Shown: positions 28,383 to 35,770 of the stretch, one piece after another | How positions within the stretch are numbered: position 1 is the first letter of the stretch | Layout: the number at the start of each line of letters is the position of its first letter | Assembly: GCF_008312895.1 (NCBI RefSeq) | Contig: NZ_VSSP01000008.1 | Coordinates: 140,630-204,629, forward strand | DNA length: 64,000 nt | Direction: 5' to 3' | DNA from: Luteimonas suaedae | Lineage (GTDB): Bacteria > Pseudomonadota > Gammaproteobacteria > Xanthomonadales > Xanthomonadaceae | Program-made: the position numbers and the translations under genes | Notes under the pieces: model-generated | The model's database searches: none | The model's input: the letters and a program-made list of their open reading frames with translations, nothing else | Told to the model about the DNA's origin: nothing

Positions 28383-29702
28383 ATGAAACGAATCGCCCGC
28401 ATCCTGTTCGCCCTGGTCGCATTGACGCTGCCGCTGTTTGCTGCGGCGCAACAACAAGGGCTCGAGATCGACATCGTCGGCGGCCATGCCTCGGCGCTGC
28501 CGATCGCCGTGGTGCCGATGCCCTACCAGGGCTCCGCCGGCGCGCCGGAGACTGACGTGGCCGCGGTGATCCGCGCCGACCTCGACCGTTCCGGCCAGTT
28601 CCGCACCTTGCCCGAGCGCGACATCGTCGAGCGCCCCACGCGCGGCAGCGAGGTGCAGTACCCGACCTGGCGCATGCTGCGGCAGGACTTCCTGGTGATC
28701 GGCCGCGTGCTCGATGCGGGCGACGGCGCCTACCGGGTGGAGTACGAGCTGTTCGACGTGGCCAAGCAGGAGCGGCTGATCGGCATGGCCATGACCGGCC
28801 GCGCCAGCGCCATGCGCGACGTCGCCCACCAGATGGCCGACGCCATCTACGAGAAGATCCTCGGCGTGCGCGGTGCGTTCTGGACCCGGATCGCCTATGT
28901 CACTCAGACCGGCGTGGGGCAGGGCGCGCGTTATGCGCTGATCGTCGCCGATTCCGACGGCTACAACCCGCAGACCGTGGTCCGCTCCAACGAACCGCTG
29001 CTGTCGCCGTCGTGGTCGCCGGACGGCAGCAAGCTGGCCTATGTCAGTTTCGAGCGCGGCAACTCGTCGATCTACATCCAGGACGTCACTACCGGCGGCC
29101 GCGAGCTCGTGTCCAGCTTCCGCGGCATCAACAGCGGCCCGGCGTTCTCCCCGGACGGCCGCCGTCTGGCGCTGACCCTGTCGCGCAGCGGCAATCCCGA
29201 GATCTACGTCATGGATCTGGGCAGCAAGGCGCTGACCCAGCTCACCAACCACTTCGGCATCGACACCGCGCCGACCTGGAGCCCGGATGGCGGCAGCATC
29301 TATTTCACTTCGGACCGTGGCGGTCGGCCGCAGATCTACCAGGTGCCGGCCAGCGGCGGCGGCGCCACCCGGGTGAGCTTCCAGGGCAGCTACAACTCGG
29401 ACCCCAGCGTCTCGTTCGACGGCCAGAAGATCGCCGTAGCGCAGGGCGCCGGCAACGTGTACCGTATTGCGGTGCTGGATCGCAGTCTCGGTTCGCCGCG
29501 CTGGTCCACGCTGTCGCCGGGCTCACTCGACGAATCGCCGAGCTTTGCGCCCAACGCCAGCATGATCCTGTACGCGGCACGTGAGGGGCGACGAGGGGTG
29601 TTGTACGCCGTTTCCGCGGATGGCCGGGTGCGTCAGCGCCTCGTGCTGGCCGACGGTGACGTGCGGGAGCCGGCTTGGGGTCCTTATCGGGAACAGCGCT
29701 GA
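28383..29702 (+). CDS. tolB: TolB, periplasmic beta-propeller of the Tol-Pal system
   Basis: A 439-residue exported protein. Signal peptide 1-22 (IARILFALVALTLPLFAAAQ). The N-terminal domain (~25-165, with IAVVPMPYQGSA and QMADAIYEKILGVRGAFWTR) precedes a six-bladed propeller whose blades carry SPSWSPDGSKLAYVSFERG, GPAFSPDGRRLALTLSRSG, APTWSPDGGSIYFTSDRGG and DPSVSFDGQKIAVAQG. It interacts with Pal and TolA. ATG 28383 is 76 bp after tolA. Confidence 0.97.
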   Translation: MKRIARILFALVALTLPLFAAAQQQGLEIDIVGGHASALPIAVVPMPYQGSAGAPETDVAAVIRADLDRSGQFRTLPERDIVERPTRGSEVQYPTWRMLRQDFLVIGRVLDAGDGAYRVEYELFDVAKQERLIGMAMTGRASAMRDVAHQMADAIYEKILGVRGAFWTRIAYVTQTGVGQGARYALIVADSDGYNPQTVVRSNEPLLSPSWSPDGSKLAYVSFERGNSSIYIQDVTTGGRELVSSFRGINSGPAFSPDGRRLALTLSRSGNPEIYVMDLGSKALTQLTNHFGIDTAPTWSPDGGSIYFTSDRGGRPQIYQVPASGGGATRVSFQGSYNSDPSVSFDGQKIAVAQGAGNVYRIAVLDRSLGSPRWSTLSPGSLDESPSFAPNASMILYAAREGRRGVLYAVSADGRVRQRLVLADGDVREPAWGPYREQR

Positions 29703-29764
29703 CGCGGTCTGCACATTGTTACCATCAACCTGAACCACCCTTTCAATTACTAGGGATCGACGAG

Positions 29765-30277
29765 ATGAACACCACCACCCGAGTCCTGATCGCCGCCGCG
29801 CTGTGCGTGGCCGTCGTCGGTTGCTCCAAGAAGGTCAAGGAAGAGCCGCCGGCGCCGAGCACCGACACCGGCACCGTTACGCAGCCGCAGCAGCCCACCT
29901 CGGGCGCCTTCGGTCCCGAAGACCTCGACAGCGATGCCTGCCTGCGCCAGCGCGTGGTCTACTTCGACTTCGACCAGGACGCGCTGCGTCCGGAGTTCCA
30001 GTCGATCATGGGCTGCCACGCCAAGTACCTGCGCGACCGTCCGTCGTCCCGCATCACCCTGGAAGGCAATGCCGACGAGCGCGGCAGCCGCGAGTACAAC
30101 CTCGGCCTGGGCGAGCGTCGCGGCAACGCGGTGTCCTCGGCGCTGCAGGCTAACGGCGGCAACGGTGCGCAATTGACGGTGGTCAGCTACGGCGAAGAGC
30201 GCCCGACCTGCACCGAGTCGAGTGAGGACTGCTGGGCGCGCAATCGTCGCGTCGAGATCGTCTACACCGCACGTTGA
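29765..30277 (+). CDS. pal: Pal, peptidoglycan-associated lipoprotein
   Basis: Outer-membrane lipoprotein of 170 residues that grips peptidoglycan. Lipobox VAVVGC at ~16-21. A short Pro/Thr linker leads to an OmpA-like domain (~55-170): VYFDFDQDALRPEFQSIM, LEGNADERGSREYNLGLGER and NRRVEIVY, including the conserved Asp and Arg that bind diaminopimelate. ATG 29765 has GGGATCGACGAG upstream. A TTGTTA at 29716 may be part of a separate promoter, but no good -10 follows. Confidence 0.97.
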   Translation: MNTTTRVLIAAALCVAVVGCSKKVKEEPPAPSTDTGTVTQPQQPTSGAFGPEDLDSDACLRQRVVYFDFDQDALRPEFQSIMGCHAKYLRDRPSSRITLEGNADERGSREYNLGLGERRGNAVSSALQANGGNGAQLTVVSYGEERPTCTESSEDCWARNRRVEIVYTAR

Positions 30278-30286
30278 TCGGATCGC

Positions 30287-31078
30287 ATGCGTAGATTGAT
30301 CGCTCCAATCGTGGTTGCGGCGGCCCTGGTGGCCGCCGCACCCGTTTCCGCGCAGCGCGCCAGCCTCGCCGACCGCGTGGCGGCGCTGGAACAGCAGGCG
30401 GCGGGAAACCGCGGCAATGTCGACCTGCTCAACCAGCTCGAGCAGCTGCGTCGGGAGGTGACTGCGCTGCGCTCGCAGGTCGAGGAGCTGCAGCAGCAGA
30501 ACGAACAGCTCAAGGCCGCCGGGCGCGACCAGTACCTGGACATCGACGGCCGGCTCAACCGGCTGGAGCAGGGCGGTGGGCTGCCCGCCGCGGGGCCCGC
30601 GGCCGATGCCGGCGCGTCGCTGCCGGTACCGCCGCCGGCGGACGATGCGCCGTCGATCCATGGCGATCCCGGCCTGCTCGCCCAGGGCGCCGACGAGCGC
30701 GGCACCTACGAAACCGCCTTCGACGCGCTGCGTTCCGGGGAATACGCCCGCTCGGCGGAGCTGTTCCAGGATTTCCTGCGGCAGTACCCGAGCGGCTCGT
30801 ATGCGCCCAACGCGCTGTACTGGCTCGGCGAGAGCTACTACGTCACCCAGAACTACGAACTGGCGCAGCAGCAGTTCCAGGCGCTGATCGACCGCTATCC
30901 GACCCACGACAAGGCGCCGGGCGCCCTGCTCAAGGTCGGCTTGTCGCAGTACGGCCAGCAGGAGCTCGACGCGGCCGAATCCACCCTGTCGCAGGTGAGC
31001 TCGAAATTCCCCGGCACCGATGCCGCACGCACCGCCGACGACCGCTTGCGCGCGATCCAGCTGGGCCGGCTGCGCTGA
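30287..31078 (+). CDS. cpoB: CpoB/YbgF, Tol-Pal and cell-wall coordination protein
   Basis: Periplasmic protein of 263 residues. Signal peptide (IAPIVVAAALVAAAPVSA), then a coiled-coil trimerisation region (~25-95, LADRVAALEQQAAG, LRREVTALRSQVEELQQQNE), a Pro/Ala linker, and TPR repeats from ~140 (YETAFDALRSGEYARSAELF, APNALYWLGESYYVTQNYE, APGALLKVGLSQYGQQELD). In E. coli CpoB coordinates PBP1B with Tol during constriction; PBP1B and its probable activator are also in this window. Nine bp after pal. Confidence 0.95.
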   Translation: MRRLIAPIVVAAALVAAAPVSAQRASLADRVAALEQQAAGNRGNVDLLNQLEQLRREVTALRSQVEELQQQNEQLKAAGRDQYLDIDGRLNRLEQGGGLPAAGPAADAGASLPVPPPADDAPSIHGDPGLLAQGADERGTYETAFDALRSGEYARSAELFQDFLRQYPSGSYAPNALYWLGESYYVTQNYELAQQQFQALIDRYPTHDKAPGALLKVGLSQYGQQELDAAESTLSQVSSKFPGTDAARTADDRLRAIQLGRLR

Positions 31079-31231
31079 TCTGATCCGACCCCGGCTGCCC
31101 CGGGAGTAGAACGAATGCGGAGAAACGGGCAGGCGCCGAAATAGCCGCTCCCACGCGTCGTTCGTTTCCATTTCCCTTCCCCGCCTCCAGCCCGGATCGC
31201 GTCCACGCGAGCGGCGGAGCGCACACCGCCC

Positions 31232-31237
31232 TACAAT
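31232..31237 (+). promoter_or_regulatory. candidate -10 box for queE, leaderless transcript
   Basis: TACAAT lies 7 nt before the queE ATG. A start site 6-8 nt downstream of this box would fall on or next to the ATG, giving a leaderless mRNA. There is no Shine-Dalgarno between them (TTCCCCG). Confidence 0.45.
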
Positions 31238-31244
31238 TTCCCCG

Positions 31245-31925
31245 ATGAACGCCGTTTCTTCCGATGCGGCCGTCGCCGCGGCGGCGGACCGGCTCAAGCT
31301 CACCGAGATCTTCCTGTCGCTGCAGGGTGAGGCGCGCGACGCCGGCTGGCCGACCGTGTTCGTGCGCCTGACCGGCTGCCCGCTGCGCTGCCAGTACTGC
31401 GATACCGCCTACGCCTTCCACGGCGGGCAATGGTGGGAGATCGACGCCATCCTCGACGAGGTCGCCGGCCATGACGTGCGCCACGTCTGCGTGACCGGCG
31501 GCGAGCCGTTGGCGCAGAAGCGCTGCGTCGCGCTGTTGCGGCGGCTGTGCGATGCCGGCTACCGGGTGTCGCTGGAAACCTCCGGTGCGCTGGATATCGG
31601 TGCGGTCGATCCCCGGGTGTCGCGGGTGCTCGACATCAAGACGCCCGGCTCGGCTGAGGCGCACCGCAACCGCTGGGAGAACCTGCCGCTGCTGACCGCG
31701 CACGACCAGGTCAAGTTCGTGCTGTGCGGCCGCGCCGACTACGAGTGGGCCCGAGAGATGCTGCGCGAGCATGACCTGCCGGCGCGCTGCGAGGTGCTGT
31801 TCTCGCCCAGCAAGGACCAGCTGGACGCGCGCGCGCTCGCCGACTGGATCGTCGCCGACCGCCTGCCGGTGCGGTTCCAGATGCAGTTGCACAAGCTGCT
31901 GTGGAACGACGAGCCGGGAAGGTGA
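31245..31925 (+). CDS. queE: 7-carboxy-7-deazaguanine synthase
   Basis: Radical SAM enzyme making CDG from 6-carboxytetrahydropterin in queuosine/preQ0 synthesis; 226 residues. The iron-sulfur motif is CPLRCQYC (CxxxCxxC) at ~43-50, followed by DTAYAF. SAM-binding glycines are in VCVTGGEPLAQKRC. The substrate segment LTEIFLSLQGEARDAGWPTV precedes the cluster motif. It is 166 bp after cpoB. queC, the next enzyme, follows, so preQ0 supply is grouped here. Confidence 0.96.
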   Translation: MNAVSSDAAVAAAADRLKLTEIFLSLQGEARDAGWPTVFVRLTGCPLRCQYCDTAYAFHGGQWWEIDAILDEVAGHDVRHVCVTGGEPLAQKRCVALLRRLCDAGYRVSLETSGALDIGAVDPRVSRVLDIKTPGSAEAHRNRWENLPLLTAHDQVKFVLCGRADYEWAREMLREHDLPARCEVLFSPSKDQLDARALADWIVADRLPVRFQMQLHKLLWNDEPGR

Positions 31926-31933
31926 GAAGAGCC

Positions 31934-32101
31934 GTGATTGGTGATTCGCAAAAGCGTGCCGATATCATCGTCATCCCGGCGTAGGCCGGGATCCATGTTT
32001 TCGCGAGCCCAGATCGGCGACCAAACCCAGAATCCTGCCTAACGAATCACGAATCACGAGCCCTCGCTTTGACCAATCACGAATCACCAATCACGAATCA
32101 C
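31934..32101. repeat. heptamer-array hairpin H4 with embedded CGTCATCCCGGC palindrome
   Basis: Left arm GTGATTGGTGATTCGCAAAA... and right arms ...CGAATCACGAATCACGAG and CCAATCACGAATCACCAATC. The loop includes a second repeat type at 31969-31996, CGTCATCCCGGC-GTA-GGCCGGGATCC. The right arm runs through the start of queC and is translated. Confidence 0.85.
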
Positions 32102-32767
32102 GGCTCCAAGGCCGTCGTGCTTCTGTCCGGGGGAATGGATTCGGCGGTCGTCCTGGCGATAGCCCGCGAACGGGGCTTTGCGGCGCATGCATTGAGCGTG
32201 GCCTACGGCCAGCGTCATACCTCGGAGCTGGCCGCTGCGGCGCGCATGGCTGCGTCGCTGGACGCGGCCGAACACAAGACGGTGCAGGTGGATCTGCGCA
32301 GCATCGGCGGCTCGGCGCTCACTGCGGATATCGAGGTGCCGGAGGCGGGCGGCGAGGGAATCCCGGCGACCTACGTGCCGGCGCGCAACACGATCATGCT
32401 GTCGGTGGCGCTGGGCTGGGCCGAGGTGTTGGGCGCGGCCGACATCTTCTGCGGCGTCAACGCGGTCGACTACTCCGGTTATCCGGATTGCCGCCCGGAA
32501 TTCATCGAGGCGTTCGAAAGGCTCGCCAACCTGGCCACCAAGGCCGGGGTGGAGGGTGCCGGCATCCGCGTGCATGCGCCGCTGCTGCGCCTGGGCAAGG
32601 CCGACATCGTGCACGAGGGCATGCGTCTGGGCGTGGATTTCGCCGCCACCGTGTCCTGCTATCGCGCCGATGCCGACGGCCGCGCCTGCGGCCGCTGCGA
32701 TGCCTGCCGCCTGCGCGCCGAAGGCTTCGCCGCCGCCGGCGTGGCCGACCCGACGCGCTACGCCTGA
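32069..32767 (+). CDS. queC: 7-cyano-7-deazaguanine (preQ0) synthase
   Basis: ATP-dependent enzyme converting CDG to preQ0; 232 residues. The PP-loop is [17 protein letters not shown] at ~16-32. Further motifs: [17 protein letters not shown] and [20 protein letters not shown]. Four Cys for zinc lie in the C-terminus ([19 protein letters not shown]). The only workable start is TTG 32069 within the heptamer repeat, giving a leader [12 protein letters not shown] ahead of the normal KAVVLLSGG. The upstream GAGCCCTCGCTT resembles that of ybgC (GGAGCCCCGCTT). Confidence 0.93.
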   Translation: MTNHESPITNHGSKAVVLLSGGMDSAVVLAIARERGFAAHALSVAYGQRHTSELAAAARMAASLDAAEHKTVQVDLRSIGGSALTADIEVPEAGGEGIPATYVPARNTIMLSVALGWAEVLGAADIFCGVNAVDYSGYPDCRPEFIEAFERLANLATKAGVEGAGIRVHAPLLRLGKADIVHEGMRLGVDFAATVSCYRADADGRACGRCDACRLRAEGFAAAGVADPTRYA

Positions 32768-32811
32768 ACAACGCCGGCGGTGCCTGCCTGCGTCGGGCCG
32801 GGGCGTTGCGC

Positions 32812-32817
32812 TAGAAT
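32812..32817 (+). promoter_or_regulatory. candidate -10 box for tRNA-Lys
   Basis: TAGAAT in the context GCGCTAGAATGCGC, a form seen before several xanthomonad genes, about 115 bp before the tRNA. A TTGACA at 32857 lacks a matching -10. Either could serve. Confidence 0.35.
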
Positions 32818-32931
32818 GCGCAGCCTGCGCAGCACGGGCGACACAACGGGCCGCCCTTGACACTGCGCACTCCCGCTCGCGGGAGGGGCAAGACCGCCGC
32901 GCCGTGCGCGGCAGCTTGATCGTTCGACAAC

Positions 32932-33004
32932 GGGTCGTTAGCTCAGTCGGTAGAGCATCGGACTTTTAATCCGCTGGTCGTTGGTTCGAATCCAACACGA
33001 CCCA
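32932..33004 (+). tRNA. tRNA-Lys(TTT)
   Basis: Cloverleaf of 73 nt without an encoded CCA. The acceptor stem pairs GGGTCGT with ACGACCC, discriminator A at 33004. The D arm is GCTC...GAGC, the anticodon loop CTTTTAA carries TTT, and the T arm is GTTGG-TTCGAAT-CCAAC. It follows queC, as in other xanthomonads. Confidence 0.97.
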
Positions 33005-33025
33005 CATTTCCCCTTCGAAACAGGC

Positions 33026-33601
33026 TCACTGCTGCGTGCGGCGGTAGTAGCGGCGCGCCTTGTCGCGGCTGCCGCAGTCGGCCATGTCGCACCAGCGCCG
33101 CCGGCCGTTGCGGGTCTGGTCCTCGAACAGCCACTCACAGGCCGGGCAGAAGCGCAGGCGCTCGCGGTCGCCGGCGGTGACCAGGTCGGCGGCATCCAGA
33201 AGCACCGGTGCGAGGCCGTTGGCGGTGTCCGCAGGCTTCTTCCAGTGCCAGGCCAGGGTGGCGGGATCGATGGTGCGCCGCGCGGCGGCCGCGGCGACCC
33301 GGTCGTCGAGGCGCTCGACCGCGCCGCGCGGCGGCGGCTCGCCGTGCGCCAGGGGGCGCAATACCGCCGTCAGGATCTCGCGGATCTCGATCGCGGTGCG
33401 CAGTTCGCAGTTCCTTGCAGGCGGCGACGGCAGCCCGACGGCTTTCAGCCAGCGCTGCAGATTGGCGGTGGAATCGAGCCAGTCGTGGGCGTGCCCGGTC
33501 GCGGGCCAGCTGACGGTGTTCACCAGGTCCAGCGACGGACGGCCGCCGACCAGCTTGTAGCTGCCGCGATAGTCGCCGGGATCCAGGGCCAGGGCGTGCA
33601 T
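33026..33601 (-). CDS. CGNR zinc-finger/ABATE-domain protein, putative regulator
   Basis: A 191-residue protein. The N-terminal ABATE (stress-response) domain begins ALDPGDYRGSYKLVGGRPSL and includes DLVNTVSWPATG. The C-terminus holds the CGNR zinc finger: RFCPACEWLFEDQTRNGRRR then WCDMADCGSRDKARRYYRR, where the usual CGN is CGS. The family is thought to bind DNA and is common in actinobacteria and some proteobacteria. It is divergent from the EamA gene, and a nested palindrome lies in the shared 65-bp spacer, so it likely regulates itself and the exporter (inference). Confidence 0.85.
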   Translation of the reverse strand: MHALALDPGDYRGSYKLVGGRPSLDLVNTVSWPATGHAHDWLDSTANLQRWLKAVGLPSPPARNCELRTAIEIREILTAVLRPLAHGEPPPRGAVERLDDRVAAAAARRTIDPATLAWHWKKPADTANGLAPVLLDAADLVTAGDRERLRFCPACEWLFEDQTRNGRRRWCDMADCGSRDKARRYYRRTQQ

Positions 33602-33610
33602 GGCCGGATA

Positions 33611-33686
33611 TTACCATCAAAACTAGGTTGACAGGTAAGAAATCGCGGCGCAGGATTCTTACCTCCATGACGTATTTTGATGGTAA
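33611..33686. promoter_or_regulatory. nested inverted repeats, candidate operator
   Basis: Outer repeat: TTACCATCAAAA at 33611-33622 pairs exactly with TTTTGATGGTAA at 33675-33686. Inner repeat: AGGTAAGAAATC at 33633-33644 pairs with GATTCTTACCT at 33654-33664. The inner pair sits just before the EamA ATG (33667), the right outer half within its first codons, and a TTGACA lies at 33628. The region is AT-rich compared with its surroundings. Confidence 0.7.
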
Positions 33687-34566
33687 AGAAGTCGCCAGCC
33701 CCGGCCGCCTCGCGGATCGGGTGCCGGCCCATGCGTATTTCGTCGGCAGCGCGATCTTCCATTACCTGGGTCCGTCCTTCGCCGTGCTGCTGTTCGCACG
33801 CATGCCGGTGGCCGGCGTGGCCTGGCTGCGCATCGTCTCGGCGGCCGCGGTCTTCGCGCTGTGGCGCAGGCCCTGGCGGTCGTTCTTCGCGGCAGGTCGC
33901 GACACGCGACGCGCGGTGGTGGCGCTCGGGGTGGTGTTCGCGCTGATGAACTACAGCTTCTACGTCGCGATCGACCGGTTGCCGCTCGGGACGGTGGCGG
34001 CGATCGAGTTCCTCGGCCCGATCGTGCTGGCGCTGGCCGGCAGTCGCTCGGGCCGCAATGTCGCCGCGCTGCTGTTCGCGGTCGCCGGCGTCTGGCTGCT
34101 GACCGACGTGCGGCTCGCGGGCGATCCGCTGGCGTTCGCCTGGGCCTTCGCCAATGCCGCCCTGTTCCTGCTGTACATCGTGCTGGCGCACCGGGTCGCG
34201 CGTGCGGATCCGGGCACCAGCCCGATCGACCGCCTCGGCGCCGCCCTGCTGGTCGCCGGCATCGTCATCACGCCGCTCGGGTTCATGGCGGCGACGCCGG
34301 CACTGGGCGACCCGGTCGCGCTGGCCGCGGGCATCGGCGTCGGGATCAGTTCGTCGGTCATCCCCTACGTCTTCGACCAACTCGCCATGGTCCGCCTGCC
34401 CCGGGCGACCTATGCCCTGTTCGTCGCGCTTCTTCCCGCCACCGCGGTGGTGGTCGGGATCGTCGTGCTGCGCCAGATCCCGACGCCGTTCGAGGCATTC
34501 GGCGTCGCCCTCGTCGTCTTCGGCATCGCGCTCCACCGCCAGCCGCGGGCATGCGGTCGCGCGTGA
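33667..34566 (+). CDS. EamA/RhtA-family inner-membrane exporter
   Basis: A 299-residue transporter with about ten hydrophobic helices in two EamA halves: FLGPIVLALAGSRSGRNVAA in the first, GIGVGISSSVIPYVFDQLAM and YALFVALLPATAVVVGIVVL in the second. The blocks LPLGTVAAIEFLGPI and SSVIPY are characteristic of the RhtA threonine/homoserine exporter branch. ATG 33667 is preferred over a TTG at 33628, although no Shine-Dalgarno is clear. Divergent from the CGNR regulator and 31 bp before an aldo/keto reductase, probably co-transcribed. Confidence 0.88.
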   Translation: MTYFDGKEVASPGRLADRVPAHAYFVGSAIFHYLGPSFAVLLFARMPVAGVAWLRIVSAAAVFALWRRPWRSFFAAGRDTRRAVVALGVVFALMNYSFYVAIDRLPLGTVAAIEFLGPIVLALAGSRSGRNVAALLFAVAGVWLLTDVRLAGDPLAFAWAFANAALFLLYIVLAHRVARADPGTSPIDRLGAALLVAGIVITPLGFMAATPALGDPVALAAGIGVGISSSVIPYVFDQLAMVRLPRATYALFVALLPATAVVVGIVVLRQIPTPFEAFGVALVVFGIALHRQPRACGRA

Positions 34567-34597
34567 ACGATCAGATGGCTTTAACCAGGAGAGCATC

Positions 34598-35575
34598 ATG
34601 CAATACGTGAATCTGGGACGTACCGGCCTCAAGGTCTCGCGCCTGTGCTTGGGCGTCATGAGCTACGGCTCGCCCGAATCGAAGGACTGGATCCTGACCG
34701 AGGAACAGGGCCGGCCGTTCATCCGTCGTGCGCTCGAACTCGGCATCAACTACTTCGACACCGCCGACATGTACTCGCGCGGCATTAGCGAGGAGATCCT
34801 GGGGCGCGCCATGCGCGACTTCGCCCGTCGCGAGGACGTGGTCATCGCCACCAAGGTCTACTTCCCGATGAGCGACGATCCGAACGATCGCGGGCTGTCG
34901 CGTAAGCACATCCTGCATGCGGTCGACGCGTCGCTGCGCCGGCTGGATACCGACTACATCGACCTGTACCAGCTGCACCGCTGGGACTACGAAACGCCGA
35001 TCGAGGAAACGCTCGAGACCCTGAATGACGTGGTGCGCGCGGGCAAGGTCCGCTACATCGGCGCATCGAGCATGTACGCCTGGCAGTTCATGAAGGCGCT
35101 CGCGCTCTCCGAACGCAATGGCTGGGCGCGGTTCGTCGCCATGCAGAACCACTACAACCTGGTGTATCGCGAGGAGGAGCGCGAGATGTTGCCGCTGTGC
35201 CGCTCGGAAGGGATTGGGGTGGTGCCGTGGAGTCCGCTGGCGCGGGGGTTTCTCGCCGGTGGTCGTGCGCCCGGTGGCGGCGAGACCGCCCGTGCGAAAA
35301 GCGATCGTCTCGCGCACGGGATGTACTACGCCGAGACCGACTTCCAGGTGGCCGAGCGGGCCGCGGCCGTTGCCGCCCGCCGCGGCGTGGCGCCGGCGCA
35401 GGTGGCCCTGGCCTGGCTGCTGCATCAGCCGGGGGTGACGGCGCCGATCATCGGCGCGACCAAGCTGTCGCATCTGGAACAGGCCGTCGCCGCCGTCTCG
35501 CTGTCGCTGGGCGACGACGAACGCGCGGAGCTGGAGGCGCCTTATCAGCCGCACCGGGTGCTCGGTCACGAGTGA
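34598..35575 (+). CDS. aldo/keto reductase
   Basis: NADPH-dependent oxidoreductase of 325 residues with the TIM-barrel AKR fold. It begins MQYVNLGRTGLKVSRLCLG. Catalytic residues are visible: Asp and Tyr in YFDTADMYSRG, Lys in VVIATKVYFPM, His in LYQLHRWDYE. The cofactor region is VVPWSPLARGFLAGG and the C-terminal IIGATKLSHLEQAVAAV. It resembles the YajO/Tas-like AKR branch; substrate unknown. AGGAGA precedes ATG 34598, 31 bp after the exporter. Confidence 0.93.
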   Translation: MQYVNLGRTGLKVSRLCLGVMSYGSPESKDWILTEEQGRPFIRRALELGINYFDTADMYSRGISEEILGRAMRDFARREDVVIATKVYFPMSDDPNDRGLSRKHILHAVDASLRRLDTDYIDLYQLHRWDYETPIEETLETLNDVVRAGKVRYIGASSMYAWQFMKALALSERNGWARFVAMQNHYNLVYREEEREMLPLCRSEGIGVVPWSPLARGFLAGGRAPGGGETARAKSDRLAHGMYYAETDFQVAERAAAVAARRGVAPAQVALAWLLHQPGVTAPIIGATKLSHLEQAVAAVSLSLGDDERAELEAPYQPHRVLGHE

Positions 35576-35770
35576 CGGCCGGCGTTGAATCGCGGGATCC
35601 GCGGGCGCATATTGGGTTCGGTACGGCCGCCTGTCGGGCTCCGCGACGTGCCGTTCAGCGAATGGGTGCCGGCCCGGTTCCGCCCACCGCCGGCCGGTCT
35701 CATCCCTTGCGACGCCCGTTGCGCAGGCTCATTGCTTTCTTGCCCGCCCTCCCTCTCTCCCCCGTTCACG

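Noticed and set aside
31079..31244. preQ1 riboswitch before queE
   Set aside because: I see no preQ1-I or -II consensus; the stretch is plain spacer with a -10-like box next to the ATG.
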